DNA of 12,985 nt from an uncultured Hymenobacter sp. (GTDB lineage Bacteria; Bacteroidota; Bacteroidia; Cytophagales; Hymenobacteraceae), in NCBI GenBank assembly GCA_937871705.1, contig CALMOO010000018.1, forward strand, positions 13,196-26,180. Reading direction: 5' to 3'. Every line of letters starts with the position of its first letter. Within the stretch, counting starts at the first letter, position 1. Of this stretch, positions 5,630 to 11,985 are shown in pieces. The notes beneath the pieces were generated by a model. It was given only the letters and a program-made list of their open reading frames with translations. It was not told where the DNA came from and searched no databases. Made by a program: the position numbers and the translations under genes.

Positions 5630-7414
5630 TTACCCTTCAATACCTTTCTCTTTGTTCTTTTCAACCACATAATTAGCGGCCAGGCCATGGTCAAATGCCG
5701 TATTTTTCTGGCGGGTAGCTTTCACCTCGTTTTGTTCGAAAACCTCCCCACCCAATGCCACTGCCTCCGCCAGAACGGCGCTGACACGGGCACTGGCCCC
5801 GGTGGTACGGGGGTTGTAGGAAAGGTTGATGCCGGTTAGCCCATCTTTACCAGGCTTTTCATCCTTGACAGCGGTGTTGCTGCCCAGACTAGCCACTATG
5901 CCCGCTGCGTTGGCGTGCGGCACCCGAATCCGGGCCACGGCGTGGTCACGTTGGCCTCGCTCAGAAGTGAATTTCTGTAGCGTATCGTATTCTTTGTTAA
6001 GGTGCCGTTGGCGCTCGTCGTCGCGCATAGCAGCTAGTTGACGCGCTGTGCTTGCCTGTTCGCTTTCCTTCTTGGCCTGCTCCGTTGCCTGGACAGCCTG
6101 GGCAATCTGCGTTACCAAGACGGGTGCTTCCGGGCCGCCAGGCTTCACCTGAGCCCAGGTAAAGCGCGCCCCTGTCCGATTTTCAATCAGTTCCTGCGAC
6201 TTATCGGGTGCGTGCTGGCCCCAACTGTAGCCAGAATTCCTCACCCGCTCATAATACTCGGCCTCGCTTGCCAAAGGAAGCTCGAGTTTTTTGGCTAGCA
6301 TCGCGGTGGCCTTTACTCGTTCAGCTTCCCACAATTCCTGCCCCCGCTTGAGCAAGTCGGCGGGGGGTGTGCCCTGCGCTATTTGCAGGGCCAACTGGTC
6401 CCGTTGCGCCGCCTGCTGCTCTACCCGGCTAGCTTCGGCCGCCTGCACCTGAGCGGCCCTCTGCACCAAGGTTTTAATCTCCAGTTCCTTGAAGTCTAGC
6501 TTCAACCCTAGCTCATCTACTTTCCCACTCAGCTCAGTGTTTAGTTTTTTCTCCGCGGCCACCCAGTTCCGGTTACCCCGGGCCTGGTCCGCTTCCCCCG
6601 CCTTGGCTATCGCTATGTCACCCGCCAAGACTAATTTACTGTTCCCTTCGTTAACCACGGCGGCTAGTAGCGCATTAAGTCTATCCTGCTCACGCTTTAG
6701 ATACCCGTCCAGACCAGCTGTCCTTTCTATCAGTGTCGGTTTAGCCAGTTGAAATTCGGGAGTCGCCACGGGTCCTATCAGGGGGGCCAGCTGGGCTGCT
6801 GTTTGCTCCTGCAGGGCATACATTTCCCGCATGCCCTTGTGGCTGGCCCGGCTACCGGCCAGGCCACGTTCCATCCCGTAGTCCTTCATGGCAATCCCAT
6901 AGTCAGTTTGCAGTTCGGACAGCGTTTGGGGCGTAAACATTTCGTTGGCATTCAGCCGTCCCTTCTCCGTTATCGGCACCACAAACGCATGGATGTGCGG
7001 GGTCTTTTCGTCCTGATGCAACATGAAGCCGACCAGATTCTTACCCCAGCGCTCCTTCGCAAATTTCAATTCATCAGCTAGCCACTGGGTGCCCCGCTGG
7101 TCCGGCACGTTGCCCTGAGCATCGCGCTCAAAAGCGGCTGGGCTCCCCGTCATGACTACTTCCATACAGTGCACCTGGTCACCCCGCACCTTGCGGCTCC
7201 CTATTGCTTCTTTGATACGCTCGGCCACCAGTTCCTCTGCTGGCCGACCCGCCAGATTCACTAGTTCCTGGTCCATTGCCAGACGCGCGGGGTCCGCGTT
7301 CGGTGTTTCTTCGGTACGCAGGTTATGCGCCTCCCGCTTGCGGATATCAGCGGGCCTTTTCACCTTCTCCACCCGGATGATGGCGTACTGCCTGTCTATG
7401 CTGGCTTGCTTCAT
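5630..7414 (-). CDS. mob: MobV-family plasmid relaxase (Mob/Pre)
   Basis: A 594-aa DNA strand transferase that would nick oriT, stay bound to the 5' end, and pilot the strand through a conjugative apparatus supplied in trans. The N-terminal relaxase domain (about 1-210) shows the family features: an early HNLR (30-33) with the downstream NADPARL segment, and the metal-binding motif HQDEKTPHIH (133-142), followed by AFVVPITEKGRLNANEMFTP. The middle (about 220-470) is a long, mostly helical, Gln/Ala/Glu-rich region, likely coiled coil, as in other Mob/Pre proteins. The last 100 residues look globular (AGIVASLGSNTAV, TGINLSYNPRTTGASARVSA) and are unfamiliar. Start ATG at 7414 is unambiguous. The pMV158-type oriT lies 70 bp upstream. 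No coupling protein or type IV secretion gene is present, so the element would be mobilizable, not self-transmissible. Confidence 0.95.
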   Translation of the reverse strand: MKQASIDRQYAIIRVEKVKRPADIRKREAHNLRTEETPNADPARLAMDQELVNLAGRPAEELVAERIKEAIGSRKVRGDQVHCMEVVMTGSPAAFERDAQGNVPDQRGTQWLADELKFAKERWGKNLVGFMLHQDEKTPHIHAFVVPITEKGRLNANEMFTPQTLSELQTDYGIAMKDYGMERGLAGSRASHKGMREMYALQEQTAAQLAPLIGPVATPEFQLAKPTLIERTAGLDGYLKREQDRLNALLAAVVNEGNSKLVLAGDIAIAKAGEADQARGNRNWVAAEKKLNTELSGKVDELGLKLDFKELEIKTLVQRAAQVQAAEASRVEQQAAQRDQLALQIAQGTPPADLLKRGQELWEAERVKATAMLAKKLELPLASEAEYYERVRNSGYSWGQHAPDKSQELIENRTGARFTWAQVKPGGPEAPVLVTQIAQAVQATEQAKKESEQASTARQLAAMRDDERQRHLNKEYDTLQKFTSERGQRDHAVARIRVPHANAAGIVASLGSNTAVKDEKPGKDGLTGINLSYNPRTTGASARVSAVLAEAVALGGEVFEQNEVKATRQKNTAFDHGLAANYVVEKNKEKGIEG

Positions 7415-7483
7415 ATTGAGAACTGCTGGGAATGCCTAACAGAGTGGTAAAGGTTCTATAGCGGACCAAAACGGGTCAGATGC

Positions 7484-7579
7484 GCAAGGTCGAATTTGCC
7501 ATAGTGTGTTATAGCAAATTATAGCAAATTATAGCAAATTATAGCAAATTATAGCAAATTATAGCAAATTCGACCTTGC
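7484..7579 (+). other. oriT: Origin of transfer (oriT), pMV158/MobV type, with expanded repeat arm
   Basis: The nick-site motif known for MobV relaxases, TAGTGTG/TTA, occurs at 7502-7511, placing the nick between 7508 and 7509 on the plus strand. It sits in a GTGTGT loop (7504-7509) flanked by AATTTGCCATA (7493-7503) and TATAGCAAATT (7510-7520). These are complementary at 10 of 11 positions, the same layout as the pMV158 hairpin. A longer pair of perfect 16-bp arms, GCAAGGTCGAATTTGC (7484-7499) and its reverse complement (7564-7579), encloses the nick plus the tandem repeats. The relaxase start is 70 bp to the left, the expected arrangement. If the plus strand is transferred, DNA at 7509 and upward enters first and the relaxase gene last. 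The motif match is strong; cleavage is inferred. Confidence 0.88.
7511..7570 (+). repeat. Six perfect tandem copies of ATAGCAAATT inside oriT
   Basis: Six exact 10-bp copies start at 7511, 7521, 7531, 7541, 7551 and 7561. A ninth-of-ten inverted match (AATTTGCCAT) lies at 7493-7502. The first copy completes the nick hairpin and the last is fused to TCGACCTTGC, which completes the long inverted repeat. The array therefore looks like five extra copies inserted within an originally simple oriT arm. The period is close to one helical turn, so every copy presents the same DNA face. It resembles an iteron array in form, but the repeat unit is the relaxase-recognition arm. Confidence 0.95.
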
Positions 7580-7860
7580 ACAATATGATTGCGTACCTAC
7601 CTAATAGTTCCACCTCTTCGCCCTTACGTGATTTTAGTGAAAGCTACGAAACAGGCCTCTAGACTTCCAAGCCGAGCCCAAATAATAGCTTTTAAAGAGT
7701 TGAGCAGCCCATTACCGCCAACTGTTCAACTAGCGCAAAAATACCGAGTCTTGCTTCACAGCTACCCTCTGCCCGGCTTTGTTTTCCGATGAATTATTCC
7801 CGCTGACTTCGCTTCCCAAGTAAACGGCATCCCTCCTTAACTGCTCCTTATTCCCTCGCG

Positions 7861-7899
7861 ATAAATATTAATTCCTTAAAAATAATATATATAATATAC
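7861..7899. other. AT-only-like block, possible DNA unwinding element
   Basis: A stretch of about 39 bp containing only four G/C bases, including AATAATATATATAATATAC. It stands out strongly against a GC-rich replicon. Such blocks are typical of the melting region of iteron or DnaA-dependent origins, but also of promoters. It lies about 580 bp from the paired TTAC cluster and 290 bp from oriT. The role is inferred. Confidence 0.35.
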
Positions 7900-8345
7900 T
7901 CTTCCTTCTGCTGTTTATTTACTAGTCATACGCATGCTCACTGACTCCTCAGCTTTACTCTTAGCTTACTATTTTTTCCCACTGCCTGTCTACCCTATCA
8001 ACTGCTTCCCCTACTTGGATAGATTTTTAACTTGGTTTTGCCATATTTAATGCTCGCCTTTTTGATACCCTTTAAGGACATCTATTTATCCAGTGGAGCA
8101 ACGCTACTTGCCCAGGAACAGATGGTTAATATTTAAATTTTGTTATACAAATAGTAACCCTTTATTAACTCGCAGACAACCGCTGACCCGCTATTAACAT
8201 TATTGCTTTTGTCCACTATTCCGCTCGAGCTTTATAAAAACTGACGCAACTTTTCCAGCTCTTACTGCACCGCTTGTTACTGAAAACAGGTACTTTACCC
8301 TGACCCATTACGCCCGCACATAGGTCCTAAGCTTTTTTAAATACT

Positions 8346-8357
8346 GTTGAATTCAAC
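8346..8357. repeat. 12-bp palindrome GTTGAATTCAAC
   Basis: A perfect 12-bp palindrome in the AT-rich gene-free region, 118 bp before the first paired TTAC box. It could be a protein-binding dyad. A 12-bp palindrome is not very rare by chance in AT-rich DNA. Confidence 0.3.
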
Positions 8358-8474
8358 TAGCTCGCCAGCGCATCTTTTCATTTCGTATAGTCGCTTTTGG
8401 TTTGCCTGAAAACGTCTGAAAATTGATGTTACCAGAACTTATTATAGCTATCAGTAACACCCGTATTGTATGGA

Positions 8475-8643
8475 GTTACGCATGTTACTCTCGGTTACAA
8501 TGCAGCGAATTTCCTAGCTCGTTATTGCCAATAGTATTATCTAGGTTATCAGTGTTACCTCTTATTATGAGTATTTTTTATATTACCAGCTTTTGTTTAG
8601 GTTACCAGTGTTACTGCTCGACTAAGAATATTACCCATATTAC
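8475..8643 (+). repeat. Iteron-like cluster of paired TTAC boxes with 9-bp spacing
   Basis: Four pairs of (G/A)TTA(C/T) pentamers in the same orientation are spaced exactly 9 bp start to start: 8475/8484, 8545/8554, 8601/8610 and 8630/8639. A further GTTAC lies at 8494. Two of the pairs belong to a 17-bp direct repeat, TAGGTTAYCAGTGTTAC, at 8542-8558 and 8598-8614 (16 of 17 identical). Looser relatives flank the cluster (GTTACCAG at 8428, ATTACCAG at 8582, CTATCAGTAAC at 8448). Direct repeats of about 17 bp in AT-rich plasmid DNA are typical of iterons bound by a Rep protein. Binding by another regulator is equally possible. The spacing is seen directly; the function is inferred. Confidence 0.6.
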
Positions 8644-8780
8644 GAGCTCTAAAATCCCTAGCTGAAATTCTGAGGTGATTAGTGGTAATAGGCAGCGGCT
8701 AATAACGACACATAAGTTTTAGCCGTGGGTAGTGGTCAGCATGAATACGAACAGAGCAATAAATAGCCACCTTTGCCACT

Positions 8781-8873
8781 TGCTGCAGCGGAGACTCCGC
8801 TTTCGAACGCTATCCTTCGGCAACAAGTCGGAGTACTGACTATGCAACGTCATAGTCGCTACTCGACGCAGCA
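8781..8873 (+). other. Branched hairpin element (possible structured RNA or single-strand DNA signal)
   Basis: TGCTGC (8781-8786) pairs with GCAGCA (8868-8873) and encloses two hairpins. The first is AGCGGAG-A-CTCCGCT (8787-8801), best drawn as a 6-bp stem with a 3-nt loop. The second is long, at 8827-8867: GTCG/CGAC, a bulged G, then AGTA/TACT, an internal C-C and T-G, then GACTATG/CATAGTC around the loop CAACGT. About 20 nt between the two hairpins are unpaired. No ORF explains this. It may be a non-coding RNA, a replication-control RNA, or a folded single-stranded leading-region element. The pairing is by hand; no family is recognised. Confidence 0.5.
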
Positions 8874-8877
8874 TTCT

Positions 8878-8905
8878 ATGCTTACTCCAAGGAGTAAATG
8901 AGCAT
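8878..8905. repeat. Hairpin TTACTCC-AA-GGAGTAA with outer ATGC/GCAT
   Basis: The 7-bp arms at 8882-8888 and 8891-8897 are separated by two bases. ATGC (8878-8881) can pair with GCAT (8902-8905) across a 4-nt bulge. It lies 8 bp after the branched element and probably belongs to it. There is no T-tract, so a simple terminator is unlikely. Confidence 0.4.
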
Positions 8906-9431
8906 GCACTGACTCTTCGCTACGGGGATTAACAACCACTATATTATACGAACCAGATTTAGCACTTTTCTCTTAAAGTCATCTCTGTACGAATGCCTTT
9001 TTTGGGAGATATGAGGAAGCTGGTTGCATGCGTAGACATCGAACGCCTCCGTTTAGTAGGTCGACTAATTACCTCGGTAAGAAAGTCTCACTCGCTTCCT
9101 TTCCTGCCTATTGAAACTTGGGACAGTTCGCAAGGCAGCTATCAACGCCTGGTCGCTTTGAGGTGGGTAGCCTGCTGGTTCGCAGGCCCCCAATAAACCG
9201 CAGTCCACAGATATGAAAGTGGTAGGAGACCAGACGCTGCCCGGCATACCAGTCAGGCCAGCCGTCCGCCCAATGGTCAGCCGCTAACAGTAGAAGTAAG
9301 CATCGTATCCCCCGCTTATGCCTAACGCTTGGCTATTGTATTCTTCTGCCCTACACTAGCGGAGGTAGCGCATCTTCCTGCAAATGCTCCCTCTACAGCT
9401 GGCAATGGGACCTCCGGGCCACCTACCAGCC

Positions 9432-9450
9432 GCTAAAGTGGCCACTTAGC
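9432..9450 (-). terminator. Possible terminator hairpin after the parA operon
   Basis: On the minus strand, GCTAAGT-GGCC-ACTTTAGC starts seven bases after the stop codon of the ParB-like gene. It forms a stem with one bulged A around a GGCC loop. The position is right for an operon terminator, but no U-tract follows, so it is either factor-dependent or a 3'-end stabilising hairpin. Confidence 0.35.
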
Positions 9451-9456
9451 TCAGGG

Positions 9457-10149
9457 TTAAATTGGGGGGTCCTGCGAAGCCCGGCCAACGCGGCGGCCTT
9501 TCTGAATGCGGACCCGTTGCTCCTGCTCCCGCGCCTGGATGTGGTCCGGTCGTTGAATGACCGGGCCACGCGTGGCGAAAAGCAGGGCCAGCCCTTCCTC
9601 AATTGCTTGCCGCTGCGAGTACCAGTAATCGCCTGAAGCGCGCCGGGCGTGCACAAAGTCCCGCAGTTGCTCCAGAGACTGTGCGCCCACGACGAACGTT
9701 TGACGGACCCCCTGGCTGCTTTCCGCAGCGGGCGGCCTGGGTATGCTCGCTGCCGTTGCAGTGGGTGGCAGTGCTACCGGGGAGGTGGCTATCCCGGCTG
9801 GCTCCCCAAGCGGTTGGTCCGGCTGCTCGGTAACGGGCCGGCGACGTGGCGAACTGGCGGCAGGCTTGGCGACTACTTCGCGACTCGGCTCAGCGTCGGG
9901 TGCGGGCTTCTCAGGGGGACTAACGGACTGCTGCGTAACAGACGTACTCTCAGTTATCACCTGCTTACTAGTGTTACCGTTGGGTACTGGCTCACCCGCC
10001 CCCGGTAAGGCAGCGACCGGCTCACTGCCGGCAGGTCCGGCGGACGACTCAACAGTTGGGTCCTCGAGGAAGTCGAAGAAATCCCGTTCCGAAGTAGGTT
10101 TGGGCAGCGCACTACCGATCATCGGCTCCTTTTTAAATGACTTAGCCAT
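9457..10149 (-). CDS. ParB-like partition protein with C-terminal ribbon-helix-helix
   Basis: A 230-aa product that I read as the DNA-binding partner of the ParA encoded just upstream. The N-terminus is basic then acidic-aromatic (MAKSFKKEPM, ERDFFDFLED at 21-30); a Lys/Arg-bearing N-terminal arm often stimulates ParA ATPase in such partners. Residues 31-148 are Pro/Ala/Ser/Thr-rich and surely disordered. Residues 149-193 look like a ribbon-helix-helix unit: strand RQTFVVGAQSLEQL, helix DFVHARRASG, then YSQRQAIEEGLALLFAT. The tail is basic (QRVRIQKGRRVGR). There is no ParB/Spo0J nuclease-type motif. Its ATG overlaps the parA stop in TAATG, so the two are translationally coupled. The order and the small ParA fit type Ib partition systems. 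The exact centromere is unknown. Confidence 0.75.
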   Translation of the reverse strand: MAKSFKKEPMIGSALPKPTSERDFFDFLEDPTVESSAGPAGSEPVAALPGAGEPVPNGNTSKQVITESTSVTQQSVSPPEKPAPDAEPSREVVAKPAASSPRRRPVTEQPDQPLGEPAGIATSPVALPPTATAASIPRPPAAESSQGVRQTFVVGAQSLEQLRDFVHARRASGDYWYSQRQAIEEGLALLFATRGPVIQRPDHIQAREQEQRVRIQKGRRVGRASQDPPI

Positions 10150-10907
10150 TACGCAGCGGAGAGACGGGTTAGCATTTCGGTGGCCATTGCCTGGTAGTCT
10201 TGCGCCCCAGCCGATTGCGGCTGATGAACAAAGATGCTCTCTCCCACATGCGGGGCTTCGCCTAGCGAAATGGACTCGCGAATAACACTCTCTAACAGCA
10301 GGTCAGGATATCCCGTCCGCAAAACTTCCGCCATTTCGCGGTGGAGCACTTTATGACGGTTGTAGCGAGTCAGCAGGATACCGGCCACCTGTAGCGACGG
10401 ATTGAGCCGCCGCTGGACCCGCTGGACCAGGTCCAACGCCTTCTTCAGCCCCTCCATCGCGTACAGCTGCGCCTCGGTAGGCACGCACAGGTAGTGCGCG
10501 CAGGTATACGCATTAATGGTGAGCAGCCCCAGGGCGGGGGGGCAATCCAACAGCACAAAGTCGCAGCGCTGTACCATGGGCGCCAGCAACTCCTTAAGCA
10601 AGTATTCCCGGTCCAGTTCGTCCCCTTTCACCTTCTCGAAGCTGGAAAGCGCCGCCGAGCCAGCCACGACGAACAGGTTTTCCTGCGTGGTCGGGTACAC
10701 CTTTAAGGGGTATTCTTTGAGCAGCGCCCCGTAAAGGGTGCGTTCCGGATTTTCCAGCCCTACCCCCCTGGTCAAATTGCTCTGCGGGTCGAGGTCAACC
10801 AGCACTACTTTCTTACCGGCCCGGGCCAGCGCAGCGCCGAAATTGATGGTGGAAGTCGTTTTACCAACACCACCCTTATTAGAACTGAAGACAAAAACAC
10901 TAGGCAT
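10149..10907 (-). CDS. parA: ParA-family partition ATPase
   Basis: A 252-aa Walker-type partition ATPase. It has the deviant Walker A motif KGGVGKTTS (residues 11-19, with the signature Lys11), the A' motif VVLVDLDPQSNLT (34-46), and the Walker B-type motif FVLLDCPPALG (117-127). The rest, including NAYTCAHYLCVPTEAQLYAMEGL, is standard for plasmid and chromosomal ParA/Soj proteins. There is no N-terminal HTH extension, so this is the short class whose partner usually regulates the operon. It would form ATP-dependent gradients on the nucleoid that position plasmid copies through the ParB-like protein. ATG at 10907 is well supported, since MPSVFVFSSNKGG starts right before the first strand. The 5' region carries short direct repeats and a dyad over the start codon. 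Confidence 0.95.
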   Translation of the reverse strand: MPSVFVFSSNKGGVGKTTSTINFGAALARAGKKVVLVDLDPQSNLTRGVGLENPERTLYGALLKEYPLKVYPTTQENLFVVAGSAALSSFEKVKGDELDREYLLKELLAPMVQRCDFVLLDCPPALGLLTINAYTCAHYLCVPTEAQLYAMEGLKKALDLVQRVQRRLNPSLQVAGILLTRYNRHKVLHREMAEVLRTGYPDLLLESVIRESISLGEAPHVGESIFVHQPQSAGAQDYQAMATEMLTRLSAA

Positions 10908-10977
10908 ACCCCTAGTTGCATGCCAAAATCGGCTTTTTTCGAAAAATAACTGAAAATAACCGACGATTCTTGCTATA
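10899..10977 (-). promoter_or_regulatory. parA upstream region: direct repeats and start-codon dyad (candidate operator/centromere)
   Basis: Three elements are visible. ACTAGG-N6-CCTAGT (10899-10916) is a perfect dyad whose spacer contains the parA ATG. On the minus strand GTTATTTT occurs twice with starts 10 bp apart (plus-strand AAAATAAC at 10943-10950 and 10953-10960). Further upstream TATAGCAA (minus strand, 10970-10977) matches the core of the oriT repeat. Short same-strand repeats before parA are typical binding sites for ribbon-helix-helix partition proteins. The sites are real as sequence; the function is inferred. Confidence 0.45.
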
Positions 10978-11124
10978 GTTATATTTTAAGCCATCCGTCG
11001 TAGTGAGCCGCCGTGACTTCAACCAAGCAAGTGGGACCCAAGGATAGACGGGGGGTGAAATGGCTGCTAAGTAATGAGACAAATCGCGAAATAATTTGGA
11101 AACTACTTGCTACCACACTGGCTC

Positions 11125-11985
11125 CTATAGCCACTGCACAATCTGCTGCGCGACTACCGGGTCAGCCAGGTAGCCTTCAATACCGTGGCGATTATCGGTA
11201 AAGTTGCGCACATCACCCTTGTTCTCAATCGGGGGCATAACGTTAAAGGTCTGGCCATCCAGCGGCGCGAGCGCCACCACATCACGGTCGTCGTAGGCAT
11301 TAAACCACTGCCCGACGCAGGGCGGCGACACCAGCGGCGTAGCCAGCTGCTGCTTGATAGCCCGGATGCCCAGCGGCGAACCCACGGTCACTAGCTTCGG
11401 ATAAGGAGGCGCGGCGGCCCGAACGCGCAGCACGTTGTAGGCTACCACGGTGCCGAGCGAATGCGCTACCACCACGCAGGGTTCGTTGCCGAGCGCGTCT
11501 GCCACCACCTTATCAATCCGGGCCCGCACACCGGGATACGTCAGGTAGACGTAGACGTCCCGCGTGAAAGCGTCAATCAGCCGGCTGTTCAGCCCCGGGA
11601 TGTGGTCGAGCGCCCGGATAATAGCTTGCACCCACTCCCAGTTGGCCGGCCCTTTCTGGATGGGTAGCTTACCGGTCTCCAGGCGAATGTCTGATTCGGT
11701 TACGCCGGCGCGGGCCGCGATTTCAGTTAGAATCTCGCCCTGCAGCGCCTCGTTGGGTACGGGAACCGGACCTTTGGCCCGCAACTCCTGCCCCAGCGGG
11801 GTTCCTATCTGCGCGACCAGGTCGGCCAGCAAATCGCCGTAGTAGGCGAATTCCACGACCGTATCCGCCGGCAACTGCACGTGGCCCCGGTCGCAGCCGT
11901 AGCGGAGCGCCGCCAGCCAGTCATGCTTGAGTTGCGCGGGGTCCTGGCCCGCCTGGCCCCGGCCGTGGATGAGAACGAGTTTCAT
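11125..11985 (-). CDS. Alpha/beta hydrolase (lipase/esterase-like)
   Basis: A 286-aa predicted serine hydrolase. The N-terminus MKLVLIHGRGQAG is the first strand with an HGRG oxyanion-type loop. The nucleophile elbow is VVVAHSLGTVVAY with Ser176, a GxSxG-type site (here AHSLG). After it come LVTVGSPLGI and WFNAYDDRDVVAL, with the likely acid at Asp232-235, and NRHGIEGYL with His267. The Ser-Asp-His order and spacing fit a working hydrolase, close in feel to PGAP1/DUF676-type lipases. There is no signal peptide, so it acts in the cytoplasm. I chose ATG 11985 over a start at 12048 because the protein then begins exactly at the first strand and overlaps the upstream stop in ATGA (11982-11985), a sign of translational coupling. 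Substrate unknown; membrane lipid or an acylated small molecule are guesses. Confidence 0.88.
   Translation of the reverse strand: MKLVLIHGRGQAGQDPAQLKHDWLAALRYGCDRGHVQLPADTVVEFAYYGDLLADLVAQIGTPLGQELRAKGPVPVPNEALQGEILTEIAARAGVTESDIRLETGKLPIQKGPANWEWVQAIIRALDHIPGLNSRLIDAFTRDVYVYLTYPGVRARIDKVVADALGNEPCVVVAHSLGTVVAYNVLRVRAAAPPYPKLVTVGSPLGIRAIKQQLATPLVSPPCVGQWFNAYDDRDVVALAPLDGQTFNVMPPIENKGDVRNFTDNRHGIEGYLADPVVAQQIVQWL

Larger units (their letters stand above)
7580..9456. other. Long AT-rich region without convincing genes (candidate leading region / oriV)
   Basis: About 1.9 kb with many stops in all frames, visibly lower GC than both sides, and only short ORFs (such as 7589-7792, 8423-8665 and 8993-9196). 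None of these has recognisable domains or codon use like the neighbouring genes. The plus strand is pyrimidine-biased over about 7600-8420. Organised elements inside are listed separately: the AT block near 7880, a 12-bp palindrome at 8346, the paired TTAC boxes at 8475-8643, and the hairpin cluster at 8781-8905. From about 8910 to 9430 I see nothing clear. Position next to oriT, opposite the relaxase gene, makes it the predicted leading region in transfer. The lack of a rep gene leaves the vegetative origin unproven. Confidence 0.6.

Noticed and set aside
7511..7570. Tandem repeats as Rep-binding iterons or a CRISPR array
   Set aside because: The unit is only 10 bp with no spacers, which excludes CRISPR. 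The unit is the arm of a hairpin holding the MobV nick motif, so oriT explains it better than an iteron array.
8993..9196. 67-aa ORF in the gene-free region
   Set aside because: No domain, no supportive codon pattern, and no upstream or downstream signal; it is kept as unannotated.
9649..10285. Plus-strand ORFs opposite the ParB-like and ParA genes
   Set aside because: They are antisense shadows of high-GC coding DNA. The minus-strand products have recognisable partition features.
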